Positions 1 to 9,208 of a stretch of 64,000 nt of DNA are shown here, one piece after another. The stretch lies in the NCBI RefSeq assembly GCF_900107155.1, contig NZ_FNOX01000008.1, forward strand, positions 1-64,000. The letters run 5' to 3'. The notes under the pieces were generated by a model. It saw nothing but the letters and a program-made list of their open reading frames with translations. It was not told the origin of the DNA and searched no databases. How positions within the stretch are numbered: position 1 is the first letter of the stretch; every line of letters begins with the position of its first letter. The position numbers and the translations under genes are program-made. Source of the stretch: Pseudomonas salomonii. GTDB lineage: Bacteria > Pseudomonadota > Gammaproteobacteria > Pseudomonadales > Pseudomonadaceae.

Positions 1-1757
1 GCGCCAATGGTCAGCGCCTTGGCTAAACCGATGGTTTCGGCTTTGGCCAATTTGATGGTCTCGGCCTTGTTGCCACCGATGGTTACGCTGCGGTTGGCAC
101 CAATGCTGATGGTTTCGTTCTGGCCGACGTCTTCGGTGCGGTGGTCGCCGATAGATACGGTTTCGTTGTGTTCGACCCGCTCTTTACGGTCGTTGCCGAC
201 GAAGATGCCGTTGTTGTTTTTGATATGGACGTTCTTGTCTTTTTCGGCATGGATGAACACCTCTTGGTGCCCCAGCTCATCCTCAAAGCGCAGCTCGTTG
301 AAACCTGCACCCTTATGGGTTTGGCTTTTAATAGTCATCCGCGTTTTATGTTTGGGCAGCTGGTACGGCGGTAAATTGGTCTCGCGGTAGGTGCGGCCCG
401 TGGCAATAGGCTGGTCCGGATCGCCATCCAAAAAGCTGATGATCAGTTCCTGATCGACCCGAGGCACCGCCATGGCGCCCCAGGTCGCACCGGCCCAGCC
501 TTGAGCCACTCGAATCCAACACGAACTCTGATCATTGTTTTTGTTCGCGCGATCCCACGGGAACTGCACCTTCACCCGGCCCCATTCATCGCAATAAATC
601 TCCTCCCCTGACGGCCCAACCACCGTGGCGATCTGTGGGCCGTCAATGCAGGGTTTGGCACGCAGCGGCGCTTTCCAATCCGAAGTCCAGCGGATGGCGC
701 TGGCTTTCAACGAATAAGACGTACCGAGGCCGCTACCAAAGGATTCCTCCTGCAGGCTGGTGTGCTGCTTACCTTCATGCTTGATGGCGATGGTGCGCCA
801 ACGATCATTGAAATCGTCACGGGGATGATCCTTGAGGTCGAAGGCCAACCCCGGTTGCAGGCGTTCGTCGTCGCCTTCCACATGGGCCAGTTTGGCGTCG
901 TTACGTAGGGCGGTAAGGCGGGTTTTGGTAAAAGGCTTGCCAGCGATATCGCGTTTGTAGCGCCCGGGATAGTCGTAGCGTTCGTAATCCTTGTGCTGGT
1001 TATTCAAGTCCTGATCGCCGGTGGCGGTGTGCTGCTGGTTGTAGCGCGGGTGGGTGAAGGTGTAGTCGCGCTGCACCTGGCGCGCAGTGCGCACTTGTTC
1101 GGTGTAGTGGAAGCGGGTCAACGCCGGTTCCATGGAATCGCCGCCACCCATGGGCTGGTAGATCACCGGGCAGTCGGTGTGCGTGCCGATGGTGCCCAGG
1201 CCGCCGACGCGGTCGGTGAGGACGAGGGTGTGGCCGTCGGCGCGGTGTTCGAAGGTGTAGAGCAGGCCTTCCTCGGCGGCGAGGCGGGCGATGAAGTCGA
1301 GATCGGTTTCGCCGGCCTGTACGCAGTATTCGCGAGGTTGGTGCTCGAAGCAGATTTCGCTGCGGATGTCGGTCAGTTTCTGCTCGGCCAGCATGCTGAT
1401 GATGATGTCGGGCACGGTCTGGGCCTGGAAGATGCGCCAGTTGGAGCGCAGATCGAAACGCTTCAGTGTCGGTTCGATCACGGCGGTGTAGCGGGTGCGG
1501 CGAAAGCCGGTGTCGCCTTGTTGGAACAGGCTGACCAAACCGTGGACGTAACGTACCGGGGTGTCGTCGCGCCAGATGGTGAACACGGCGGCAAGGTCGA
1601 GCATGCGGTAGAAGTCGATAGCCGGGTGATGGCTGACCAGCTCCAGCTCGAGTTTGAACGGCTGGGACAGGCCTTCTTCGAGGGTGAACGAGACCACTTC
1701 GAAGGGATCGCCCCGCAGCGGTTCGAAGGTGTAACGCAGGTCGCTTTGACGGGGCAT
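1..1757 (-). CDS. vgrG: VgrG spike protein of the type VI secretion system (3' end missing)
   Basis: Trimeric spike at the tip of the T6SS tube. The reading frame stays open from the ATG at 1757 to the left edge, so the C-terminus (about residue 586 onward) is not seen. The N-terminal part is the gp27-like VgrG fold (MPRQSDLRYTFEP at the start, then FIARLAAEEGLLYTFEH). An OB-fold gp5-like core lies near residue 385 (DEWGRVKVQFPWD, then SSCWIRVAQGWAG). From about residue 490 come short repeats with SIG/TIG endings, typical of the VgrG beta-helix needle. An AAGGAGGT ribosome site lies just upstream of the ATG, so the start is firm. It is the last visible gene of the leftward T6SS operon, after hcp. 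Whether it carries a C-terminal effector domain cannot be told. Confidence 0.95.
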   Translation of the reverse strand, partial: MPRQSDLRYTFEPLRGDPFEVVSFTLEEGLSQPFKLELELVSHHPAIDFYRMLDLAAVFTIWRDDTPVRYVHGLVSLFQQGDTGFRRTRYTAVIEPTLKRFDLRSNWRIFQAQTVPDIIISMLAEQKLTDIRSEICFEHQPREYCVQAGETDLDFIARLAAEEGLLYTFEHRADGHTLVLTDRVGGLGTIGTHTDCPVIYQPMGGGDSMEPALTRFHYTEQVRTARQVQRDYTFTHPRYNQQHTATGDQDLNNQHKDYERYDYPGRYKRDIAGKPFTKTRLTALRNDAKLAHVEGDDERLQPGLAFDLKDHPRDDFNDRWRTIAIKHEGKQHTSLQEESFGSGLGTSYSLKASAIRWTSDWKAPLRAKPCIDGPQIATVVGPSGEEIYCDEWGRVKVQFPWDRANKNNDQSSCWIRVAQGWAGATWGAMAVPRVDQELIISFLDGDPDQPIATGRTYRETNLPPYQLPKHKTRMTIKSQTHKGAGFNELRFEDELGHQEVFIHAEKDKNVHIKNNNGIFVGNDRKERVEHNETVSIGDHRTEDVGQNETISIGANRSVTIGGNKAETIKLAKAETIGLAKALTIG

Positions 1758-1811
1758 GGAACCTCCTTGTGGTGAATGAGGGTCAGTTGATCAATCAGTG
1801 GGCACTGAACA

Positions 1812-1833
1812 TTCCGCCGCCTGTGCGGCGGAA
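1812..1833 (-). terminator. Perfect 9-bp hairpin between hcp and vgrG
   Basis: TTCCGCCGC at 1812-1820 pairs with GCGGCGGAA at 1825-1833 around a CTGT loop, directly after the hcp stop codon. There is no T-run on the minus strand, so it is more likely a 3'-end stabiliser or attenuator that lets hcp mRNA exceed vgrG mRNA than a full terminator. This function is inferred. Confidence 0.5.
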
Positions 1834-1848
1834 CGTGCCGGTTGGCGA

Positions 1849-2361
1849 TTAAGCCGGCTTGCGCCAGTCGTCCGAGGCTTCTGTGCCGGCCACTACATGG
1901 GTCCAACTGACCTTGCGATAAGCCAGGCTGGTCTTGATCAGTTGGGTGTAGTTTTCGTTGCTGCTGTTTTGCGCGTGGGGCAGTACGGTGTGAATATCGA
2001 CGACAGTCGCGTCTTCCAGTTTGGTGGTGAAGAAGTGCTCTTGCTTGCCGTCGCCCGAAGTGCGGAACCACTTCACTTCAACGGTCGGCAGCATTTCGCC
2101 GGTGGCCAGGGCCTGGTAGAGCAGGGGGGATGCCTTGCTCAAGGCGCTGGTGAAAATCAGCGGCTTATGCACGCGCTGGCCCGAAGGCTGACCGCTTTGC
2201 GGGTCGGTGGGGGCGGCGATCTGGTGGTCGATTTCCTGGGCGAGGATTTCGTCTTCGTGGCCTTCTACATAAACGTTGCCCACCGAGTCAGCGGTGAAGG
2301 CGCCCTTAGTGATATGGCCCTGGTTTTTGCCGTGGATGCTGATGTACGCGGGTGTTGGCAT
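1849..2361 (-). CDS. hcp: Hcp tube protein
   Basis: A 170-residue Hcp1-family protein, the usual length. Hcp hexamers stack into the inner tube of the T6SS and are exported. The sequence has the family opening (PAYISIHGKNQGHITKGAF), the central HKPLIFTSALSKASPLLYQAL segment, and the late YRKVSWTHV strand. The ATG at 2361 follows an AAGGAGCTT-like ribosome site. It lies 105 bases downstream of tssL and 92 bases upstream of vgrG, with a strong hairpin in the latter gap. It belongs to the main leftward operon, so it is probably the structural Hcp of this system rather than an orphan. Confidence 0.96.
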   Translation of the reverse strand: MPTPAYISIHGKNQGHITKGAFTADSVGNVYVEGHEDEILAQEIDHQIAAPTDPQSGQPSGQRVHKPLIFTSALSKASPLLYQALATGEMLPTVEVKWFRTSGDGKQEHFFTTKLEDATVVDIHTVLPHAQNSSNENYTQLIKTSLAYRKVSWTHVVAGTEASDDWRKPA

Positions 2362-2466
2362 GACAAGCTCCTTGTCGCGATCAAGTGAACGGCCCTTGGG
2401 GGCCGCAGGTTATGGCCGACACGGCCATGCTTTGCAGGCGCTCGGGATAAGCGCGCTGAAAATCGG

Positions 2467-3312
2467 TTACAGGTGCAGCACCCGCTCCAGCGACACCAGC
2501 ACTTGCTGGGTGATGGTGTTCAGGCGGATTGAGTAGATCGTGTAGGCGACCGTCAGCACGACGGCGGCCATGGCCCAAGGCGTCCACAACGGCCAGGCGC
2601 GTTTGATCCGGTAGTTGCGCGGTGCGACGTTTTTCAGCGGGTCGGTCAGGCGCTTGGGCGTCTCGCCGCGCAGGGGGCGCAATAGGCCGTGCAGTTGGTC
2701 GATGATTTTCTGTATTTCGTCATCGCCCTTGATATGGGTGCCATATTTGCCCTTGAGGCCGGAGATCAGGCACTGGTACATGAACTCCAACACATGCTGG
2801 TAACGGGCGGCTTCGGGGATCATGTTGTTCATGACGGTGAAGAACTTTTCGCCGCCCTGGGTTTCGTTATGAAACTGGCTGAGCAACGAGCGCGCGCTCC
2901 AGGTGGAGAGCCTGCCCCAGGTGGTGCGCATGACCACTTCGTCCACCAGCAGGCACAGGCTGTAGGAGTAGGCCTTGAGCATGCCGGCGTCGTCGTCGAG
3001 TTGGCTGACTTCTTCCATGATTGTGGTGATCTGGTTGCTGACGCTTTGGTACAGCGCAGGTACGTCGTCGTGGTGGTCCAGGCGGCGCAGGCGGATGACC
3101 AGGCCGATCAGCGGCGTGGCGGCATCGCACAGCGGGTTCCAGGCCACGCCGCGCAAGTCGTATTCAGGGTCGGCGAGCAGCACGGGCGGTTTTGGTTTTG
3201 TCTGCGCGGGTTCGACAGGTTCGGGTTTGCTTCTGGCGTGCTGCACCAACTCGTCAAACACCGGCGTGTTGGTGTCTGGCTCAGAGTTGGCGCTGTTCTT
3301 CATATCATTCAT
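2467..3312 (-). CDS. tssL: TssL (DotU/IcmH) inner-membrane component
   Basis: Inner-membrane subunit that joins TssM and TssJ in the T6SS membrane complex. I chose the ATG at 3312 (281 residues) because AGGAG sits eight bases ahead; an upstream in-frame start at 3393 lies inside tssK and has no ribosome site. The proline-rich N-terminus (about 1-50) precedes the DotU cytoplasmic domain with NPLCDAATPLIGLVIRLR and SLCLLVDEVVMRTTWG. One transmembrane helix lies near the C-terminus (about residues 242-262, AMAAVVLTVAYTIYSI). There is no OmpA-like peptidoglycan-binding extension, so anchoring must come from another protein. It overlaps the tssK stop by eight bases, indicating translational coupling. 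Confidence 0.95.
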   Translation of the reverse strand: MNDMKNSANSEPDTNTPVFDELVQHARSKPEPVEPAQTKPKPPVLLADPEYDLRGVAWNPLCDAATPLIGLVIRLRRLDHHDDVPALYQSVSNQITTIMEEVSQLDDDAGMLKAYSYSLCLLVDEVVMRTTWGRLSTWSARSLLSQFHNETQGGEKFFTVMNNMIPEAARYQHVLEFMYQCLISGLKGKYGTHIKGDDEIQKIIDQLHGLLRPLRGETPKRLTDPLKNVAPRNYRIKRAWPLWTPWAMAAVVLTVAYTIYSIRLNTITQQVLVSLERVLHL

Positions 3313-4651
3313 CTCTCTCACTCCTGATCGCCCAGAACTGCAATTCCAGCTCCGGGAATTCACCAGCAATATGGAAACCGAACCCGCTACCACTGCTCAG
3401 GCTTTGCCAGGCGGGGTGATGGCGGTCGAGTTCGAAGTAGCTGAAACCTGCATGGAATGGCAGGTGCCGCGGCGCCACTGGCAGCGGCCGCAATGGAATG
3501 CCCGGCAGTTGCAGGCTGACCAGTTGTTCCAGGCCTTCGGTGGAGCTGATCTTGATCTGCCGGGGCAGTTGCTGACGCAGGGTCTCCGCCGGCAGTTCGG
3601 CACGCACGGCGAGGATGAATTCGGCGTTGTCCAGCAGGCGCTTGTCGTTCAATGCGGCAGTACGCACGCCGTATTGCTGAACGACAATCGGCAGCGACAC
3701 CGCACGCGGTTGCAGCACCGTGCCTAAGGCGCGGCGCAGGGTGTGTTCCAGAAGCTGGAAGGAGTCGCGCAGGTTGTCGTGCTGGTAGGCCGAGTATTCC
3801 TGGGGCAGGTGACCTTCGTCGGTAAAGGTCACCAGTTCGCCGCAGGCCTGGGCCAGTGCAATGTACAGCCGCTCCGGGTGGACCTGGCGCTGCCGGGCCA
3901 GGTGCTGGAACAACGGAAACAAACGGTTGAGGGTTTGCAGTAGGTTGAAGTCGGTGACGTCAGCCACCCCCGACTGCCCCGGTGAACCGATACGCTGGAC
4001 CAGGTTCTTGGCGCGTTCACGCATCAACCCGGCGACTTCACCCAGGTAGCGGTGCAGCGCCGGCACCGCTTGCAGAGACAGGCTGGTGGGGTAGAAATGC
4101 TCGTCCATCACCAGGCTGCCGTCCGGGCGCTTGTCCTTGATTTTGCCCAGGGCAATGCCGGTAAAGGCACTGCGGTCGCTGCGTTCGAGCATCAGTTGCA
4201 GGTTGGGTACGGCCAGGTCCATGCCGACCTGATCGCCGTCATCGCTGTGGGTGTCGCGGATTTCCTCGCGGCGGGCGATGTAGCGGCTGTTGCCGTACTG
4301 GTCGGGCCAGCGCACTTCGAGGGCTCCGTTGGAGCGTAGCGGCAGGGTCAGATAGACGATCTGGCCGACCGCGCTGCTGTCAGCGATCTCCAGCGGGGAG
4401 GGCGGCGCCAGGTCGTGGGGAATATCGAAGACGCTGCCGTCGGGCATGATCCCGCGTGCCTGGGTGATGGCGATTTTGCCGAAGCTCAGGTATTCGTCGT
4501 TCAACGCCAGCTCGCTGAAGCCATAGAGCGCATCGTTGAGGCTGTGCAGGCGCTGATGCACGGCGGCTTCGGCGGCGCGGGCCTGTTGCTGGAAGTGCTG
4601 GGGTTTGACGAACAAACCTTCATGCCAGATGACGGGGTTGCGTGAACTCAT
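3305..4651 (-). CDS. tssK: TssK baseplate protein
   Basis: Trimeric adaptor linking the T6SS baseplate to the TssL/TssM membrane complex. The 448-residue length and the N-terminal signature NPVIWHEGLFVKPQHFQQQ are diagnostic of TssK (ImpJ/VasE). The start at 4651 is the only ATG that keeps this conserved opening. The N-terminal shoulder is followed by the helical middle (RERAKNLVQR, NLLQTLNRLFPLFQHL) and the C-terminal head (HHPAWQSLSSGSGFGFHI). It lies between the FHA-TssJ fusion (37-base gap) and tssL (overlap), the same order as VasE in V. cholerae. Confidence 0.96.
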   Translation of the reverse strand: MSSRNPVIWHEGLFVKPQHFQQQARAAEAAVHQRLHSLNDALYGFSELALNDEYLSFGKIAITQARGIMPDGSVFDIPHDLAPPSPLEIADSSAVGQIVYLTLPLRSNGALEVRWPDQYGNSRYIARREEIRDTHSDDGDQVGMDLAVPNLQLMLERSDRSAFTGIALGKIKDKRPDGSLVMDEHFYPTSLSLQAVPALHRYLGEVAGLMRERAKNLVQRIGSPGQSGVADVTDFNLLQTLNRLFPLFQHLARQRQVHPERLYIALAQACGELVTFTDEGHLPQEYSAYQHDNLRDSFQLLEHTLRRALGTVLQPRAVSLPIVVQQYGVRTAALNDKRLLDNAEFILAVRAELPAETLRQQLPRQIKISSTEGLEQLVSLQLPGIPLRPLPVAPRHLPFHAGFSYFELDRHHPAWQSLSSGSGFGFHIAGEFPELELQFWAIRSERDE

Positions 4652-4688
4652 CGGTGGTTACTCGGGGCAAAAGCGGCTGAAAATGGCG

Positions 4689-6038
4689 TCATCGGGTTTC
4701 TCCCTTGAGGCTGACCTGGGCGGCATCCAACTGCACCAGTACGGCGTATTGGCGGCCTTTGGGTTCGACGCGCAGGCGCTGTTTCCACTGGCCGACATCG
4801 GTGTTGTGGTAGCTGGCAATCACCGCAATAAACCGGGTGTCTTCATTCAGGGCGCGCAGGTCGATGAATTTGAATTGGCCGGGCTGGAGCAGGTAGTCGT
4901 CGGCGCGGATGTAGGTGCTACCCAAAGTCTTTTTCAGGTCTTCGGCCATGGCCTGAGGGCTGGCGTTGACCAGCAGCGAGTCGTCGGTCAACTGCAAGAC
5001 CTTGAAGGCAATGGGCGTGGCAACATGCGCCAGCGCCGGGTTGCCCCAGGGGGTGGTCAGGCTCACGCCTTGAGCGTCGTAGTCGCCCAACAGCGCGTCT
5101 TCGATGGGCGACATCGGTACGACGGTTGCTGGCTCCTCGCTCAATGGCGACTGGGCCGGTACGCTTTCGTAAAGGTGACTGAGCAAGGTTTGTACTTTGT
5201 CCGTCAGGGCTTGCGGGCTGGTTGCCTGCACGTTGAGGGTGTAGGGCGAACGGCTCGCGTCTTCATCCAGTGCCGTGCCGGTGCTGATCAGGCGTGGGTT
5301 GACGTCGTCGCTGGCGTACAGGCTCAGGGAGTAGCGGCTGGGCTGATCGTCGGGGCCGCCGACCGGGATGGAGGGCGTCCAGATCACCTGGCCGATCTTG
5401 CCGAGCATGGTGCAGCCGCCGAGGGTCAGGCAGGCCAGCAACAGGGTGCCTAGACGCAGGTTGCTGAACAGGCTGACGCTGCGCTTGTGTGCAGGCGCGC
5501 TAATATCTGCCAGCGGCTCAAGCGGCGGGGCCTTACGCATCGCTCGCAGCGGATCGCCTTGCTCCGTCAAATCCACTGGTTGGCAAAGGCGCTCGAACTC
5601 CGGGCAACTGGCAGGTCGCCTGTCCGCCTGTGGCCGACTCGGCAGGTCTTCCTGATGCCACACGTGCATGCCCTCAGCATGGTCGCCGAGAAGTTCATCG
5701 AGCGAATGCTGTCCTGGGGGTTGTTCGCCCAACTGCACCGCGACCTGATACGCACCAATCTGCAACCGATCACCGTCGTTGAGGCTTATCGCAACATGGC
5801 GCTCAAGCGGCAGATCGTGACCGTTGACATAGGTTCTACCGCTGCGGTCGATCACGCAGAAGCGCCCTTCGATGACGCGGATGTCGCAGTGGTTGGGCCG
5901 CACGCTGTTGTGGCGATCTTCCAGGCGCCAGTCCGTTGCGGCACTGCCGATGCTGCCGCCCTGTGGGCCAAACCGGTGAAGGGGCAAATACCCGTGCAAC
6001 AACTGCGCAGGATTGTTGATGACCAGGGTCAGCTTCAT
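4689..6038 (-). CDS. FHA domain fused to TssJ lipoprotein
   Basis: A 449-residue protein with two T6SS modules that normally act in different compartments. Residues 1-105 form an FHA phosphothreonine-binding domain (MKLTLVINNP, HNSVRPNHCDIRVIEGRFCVIDRSGRTYVNG, LNDGDRLQIGAYQV). Residues 106-190 are a poorly conserved linker. A hydrophobic stretch at 195-208 ends in a lipobox-like LTLGGC with Cys209; LLAC ending at Cys203 is an alternative. The rest is a TssJ fold (YSLSLYASDDVNP, YTLNVQATSPQALTDKVQTLLSHLYES, YAVLVQLDAAQVSL). The stop-start overlap with tssG is ATGA at 6035-6038. In V. cholerae the equivalent VasC and VasD are separate genes in these positions. A secondary start at Met167 (5540) could yield free TssJ, but its ribosome site is weak. 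Confidence 0.88.
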   Translation of the reverse strand: MKLTLVINNPAQLLHGYLPLHRFGPQGGSIGSAATDWRLEDRHNSVRPNHCDIRVIEGRFCVIDRSGRTYVNGHDLPLERHVAISLNDGDRLQIGAYQVAVQLGEQPPGQHSLDELLGDHAEGMHVWHQEDLPSRPQADRRPASCPEFERLCQPVDLTEQGDPLRAMRKAPPLEPLADISAPAHKRSVSLFSNLRLGTLLLACLTLGGCTMLGKIGQVIWTPSIPVGGPDDQPSRYSLSLYASDDVNPRLISTGTALDEDASRSPYTLNVQATSPQALTDKVQTLLSHLYESVPAQSPLSEEPATVVPMSPIEDALLGDYDAQGVSLTTPWGNPALAHVATPIAFKVLQLTDDSLLVNASPQAMAEDLKKTLGSTYIRADDYLLQPGQFKFIDLRALNEDTRFIAVIASYHNTDVGQWKQRLRVEPKGRQYAVLVQLDAAQVSLKGETR

Positions 6039-7057
6039 GCGCGCCCCCGAATCCGCACCACGACGGGGTGGCAGTGTTCCTGATGTTCGATAAAGCTGGT
6101 CCAGCCTAGGTGGGTGCCGCTGGCGCGTTGCAGGTTGAACGGCGGTACATCTTCTTCGCGAAGCCCCAGTTCCAGGTCGTAGGCGGTGGCATCGCGCAGC
6201 AGAAAATCCATCAATTGACGCAATCGCCCGAACTGATCGCCGCTGGGCAAAAACTGCCGAAAGCGCGCCTGGGTCAGGTTGGGAATGACGAGGGTGAACT
6301 TGCTGGCGCGGGTCTTGCTGCGGTCACCCACCACGAAATCGCTTCCGAGAACACCGTTGGCTTTGCCAAGTGACAGGCGCTGGCGTTGGTCCAAACTCAC
6401 CGAGCGCGCCTCGAATTCACGGATGTATACGCCGTGCAAATCGAAGCAATGCTCGACAATGCCGGATACCACCGAGGGCGACCGGCTACGGCTGGCAATC
6501 AATCCGGCAAAGCTCAGCAGGCGCCCCCACGGCAGCGGCGTCGCACCACGCAGGTCGTTGTCGTTCAGCCCGACCATGGAGAATACGTAGCGCGAAAAGC
6601 GGTCGCTGGCCTCGGCCTGAAAGCGAATGTAGTAGCGGTACTTGCGCCAGCTGGTGTGCAGCAGGGTCAGCAAGCGATGATTGAAAAAATCCATGAACGC
6701 CGGGCGAATCCCGCGCTCCTGGGCCTGCTCGTAGGCCAGGCGGTCCAGGTAATAACCGGGCAAGGGCGAGTCGGTACCGTGCAGGCCAAAGAAGCTGGTC
6801 TGCAAGCGATAGCGCACCTCTTCGCGGTCCTCCTCAATGCGTGCCGCCTCGACCACGTCGGAGGCCGGAAAGCCCAACCCCGCATGGCTTTGCAGGCGCA
6901 CGCGGCGTCTCGCCGCCGCACTCAAGGGCTGCGCCTCCAGGTCATCGCCGTGCAAAGCGTGCAGATGCTCCAGCAGACGGTGAAACGAGTAGTTCCGCGC
7001 GTCGGCCAGCAGCACATCGGCTAGATCACGGGTTGTCTGCCGGTCAACAGTGGCCAT
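6035..7057 (-). CDS. tssG: TssG baseplate protein
   Basis: Baseplate wedge component that binds TssF and TssE (ImpH/VasB family). The 340 residues contain the TssG features ARNYSFHRLLEHLHALHG, AARRRVRLQSHAGLGFPASDV and FFGLHGTDSPLPGYYLDRL, and the late LGWTSFI. I use the ATG at 7057; a GTG at 7066 is also possible. Either start lies inside the 3' end of tssF, giving an overlap of about 37 bases, so translation is coupled. The gene also overlaps the next gene by four bases. Confidence 0.94.
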   Translation of the reverse strand: MATVDRQTTRDLADVLLADARNYSFHRLLEHLHALHGDDLEAQPLSAAARRRVRLQSHAGLGFPASDVVEAARIEEDREEVRYRLQTSFFGLHGTDSPLPGYYLDRLAYEQAQERGIRPAFMDFFNHRLLTLLHTSWRKYRYYIRFQAEASDRFSRYVFSMVGLNDNDLRGATPLPWGRLLSFAGLIASRSRSPSVVSGIVEHCFDLHGVYIREFEARSVSLDQRQRLSLGKANGVLGSDFVVGDRSKTRASKFTLVIPNLTQARFRQFLPSGDQFGRLRQLMDFLLRDATAYDLELGLREEDVPPFNLQRASGTHLGWTSFIEHQEHCHPVVVRIRGRA

Positions 7058-8787
7058 TCGTAGCACTCGTTGTTAGTGGTATTGATCACTTCCAGGCGGT
7101 GGAAGGAGTTGATGCTCGCGTAGAGGGCGAAGAAGTGCGAAAGCACACTGGCGAACAGGTACAGCTCGCCTTCGCAGAGAAAGGCGGTCTGGTCCAGTTG
7201 CAAACGGGTCTGCACGCCACGTACCGGCTGGCCCTTCATCAGCCAGTCGATGGGGGTGGTCACGGCATTCTGGATACCGTTGAGGCGCTTGCGGGTAGCG
7301 CGGGCCTGTTGCAGGTCGTGCAGGGCAGCAAAGTCATAGGCGCGGATGACCGCCTTGAGCGGCTCGGCCGACAATAACGACAAGTAGTTCAGCGACAGGT
7401 TGGAAATCAGCGTCCAGTGCAGGCTGCTGTCCAGCACCGGCCGGTAGCTTCGAGTCGGCGCGATCAGGTTGGTATAGGTGGCAAACGACGGGGTGGCCTC
7501 GGTGGACAGCGACACATCACCCACGCCCAGCAACTGCGGCAGGTCGCGGTTGGTGCAGGTCAATTCGATCGAAGCTGCCTCGTTTTCGCCGATATACAGG
7601 CTTTCATCGCCGCGCACAAAGGCGATGCGATGACGCAAGCCTTCACGCCCGTGGGACTCCTCGATATGCGTGCGGAAATACAGCGCCGTGAGGCCCCGGG
7701 CATGTTCGATCTCATGCTGGAACGATTCGAACGGGGTGAAGCGCCGCAATGGATCGCCGGTGCGCTCCTTGTCAACGGCATTCCAACCGGCCACGTGATC
7801 GACACTGAAAATCTCGTAGGCATCGTGGCGGTTGCCCGTGGGGCTGATACGACGTTCCTGGCTGCGTCCATCCAGCATGATGGGTTCGGCATCGTGGCGG
7901 AACAGATTGACCGCCGGCGCACAGAACAGGTGAAGGTCTGATGTGCGCAAATGCGTATTGACCGGCATCGGCCGAGAGAACTGAAACTCGAAGCGAATCT
8001 GTCCCGTGCTGACCGCCGGCCAGACCTTGGCCAGTCGGGTCAGGCTGAAAAAGTGGAAGCGCTGCGGGAACACAAAGTATTCCTGCAGGATGCGGTAGCC
8101 ATCGAAGACGTTGCGCGGGTAGGACAGCAATGCCTCTTCGGGAGTGAAGCCTGGAAAGCCCAGCTCGTCGGGGTTCAGGCGATAAGGCGTGTTGTTGACG
8201 TACAACGTGACGCTTTTGAGGTAATGGGCCAGCCACAGATACAACGTTAGTGCGGTGGCAGTGTCGCCGCCCAAGTGAAAGTCCAACTGGTCGCACTCAA
8301 GGCTGTCGAGCGGTTGCTGGGTCAACACATTGAGGTCGATGCGCAGTGTCGAGGCTTCGCGGCTGTGGGCATCGCTGACTTCGTGCAACGCTAACGGGTA
8401 CAGGTTGACGTCGGTGCAGGTACGAAACTCGCAGGAGACGCCGTCCACGGGGTTGGCAAACAGTCGCGTCCCTTTGGGAATCACCTTGCGTTGACTGATC
8501 GCATTGGGCAGTGGCGCGAAGCGGATGATGGTCGCACTGGGCAGGGGCCGCAGGTAATTGGGCCAGAGCATCTGCAACAGCGGATGAGTCAGCTCCGGCA
8601 AATCGTCGTCGATCTTCATGCCCAGCTTGGCGGTGAGGAAGGCAAAGCCTTCCAACAGCCGCTCCACATCCGGGTCACCGGCCTTGTCGCCAAGAAACTG
8701 CGCCAGCTGCGGGTTGTCCTCGGCAAACTCGCGGCCGAGTTCGCGTAGGTAGCGCAACTCCTCGGCAAAGCGTTGTTTCAAGTCCAT
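7021..8787 (-). CDS. tssF: TssF baseplate protein
   Basis: Main wedge subunit of the T6SS baseplate (ImpG/VasA family), 588 residues, the normal length. The opening RFAEELRYLRELGREFAEDN and the next signature DPDVERLLEGFAFLTAKL, followed by LTHPLLQMLWPNYLRPLPS, are characteristic. Further family strings include LYFRTHIEESHGREGLRHRIAF and the C-terminal FFALYASINSFHRLEV. It starts seven bases after tssE and runs into tssG, so E-F-G form one translational block. Confidence 0.96.
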   Translation of the reverse strand: MDLKQRFAEELRYLRELGREFAEDNPQLAQFLGDKAGDPDVERLLEGFAFLTAKLGMKIDDDLPELTHPLLQMLWPNYLRPLPSATIIRFAPLPNAISQRKVIPKGTRLFANPVDGVSCEFRTCTDVNLYPLALHEVSDAHSREASTLRIDLNVLTQQPLDSLECDQLDFHLGGDTATALTLYLWLAHYLKSVTLYVNNTPYRLNPDELGFPGFTPEEALLSYPRNVFDGYRILQEYFVFPQRFHFFSLTRLAKVWPAVSTGQIRFEFQFSRPMPVNTHLRTSDLHLFCAPAVNLFRHDAEPIMLDGRSQERRISPTGNRHDAYEIFSVDHVAGWNAVDKERTGDPLRRFTPFESFQHEIEHARGLTALYFRTHIEESHGREGLRHRIAFVRGDESLYIGENEAASIELTCTNRDLPQLLGVGDVSLSTEATPSFATYTNLIAPTRSYRPVLDSSLHWTLISNLSLNYLSLLSAEPLKAVIRAYDFAALHDLQQARATRKRLNGIQNAVTTPIDWLMKGQPVRGVQTRLQLDQTAFLCEGELYLFASVLSHFFALYASINSFHRLEVINTTNNECYEWPLLTGRQPVI

Positions 8788-8794
8788 TGCATCC

Positions 8795-9208
8795 TCATCT
8801 CACGCGGGTGTAGCCGTCGCGGCCGTGCATGGCCACCTCGATCTGCACCTGTTCTTCCTTGTGGTTGACCTGTACCTGGCAATCCAGGCGAAAGTTCAGC
8901 TCCAGCGGCAGGTCAGGGTCGGGCTGAAAGCGCACGCCCGTGACCTTGATGCGCGGTTCAAACGCTTCTACCGAGCGCCGGATATCGGCGCTGATCGCTA
9001 CCACCAGATCACTGCTGGCCTGGGTGACGCCGTTGAAATCGCGCAGGCCCAGTTCAGGACTGCTTTGCGAGCAGCCCTGGCGTGAGTTGAGCACCTGTTC
9101 CAAGTGGCGTTTGATTGCCTCGACACGCTGGCGCGCCTGTTCATCCGCGCAGCCTTGGCGGTAGCGCGGTGCGTCGGGTTCCAGGCGTTCGAACAGGCTG
9201 GCGCCCAT
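8795..9208 (-). CDS. tssE: TssE baseplate protein (gp25-like)
   Basis: A 137-residue protein of the phage gp25 lysozyme-like family, the baseplate piece that initiates sheath assembly. Visible features are the N-terminal SLFERLEP, the conserved block ELGLRDFNGVTQASSDLVVAI and IRRSVEAFEPRIKVTGVRF. The ATG at 9206-9208 touches the tssC stop (TAAATG), so it is probably translated by termination-reinitiation from tssC. Confidence 0.94.
   Translation of the reverse strand: MGASLFERLEPDAPRYRQGCADEQARQRVEAIKRHLEQVLNSRQGCSQSSPELGLRDFNGVTQASSDLVVAISADIRRSVEAFEPRIKVTGVRFQPDPDLPLELNFRLDCQVQVNHKEEQVQIEVAMHGRDGYTRVR

Noticed and set aside
993..1775. Long plus-strand frame of 260 codons opposite vgrG
   Set aside because: It is the complement of a clear VgrG coding sequence with high-GC third positions; the composition is Val/Gly/Ala-rich without motifs.
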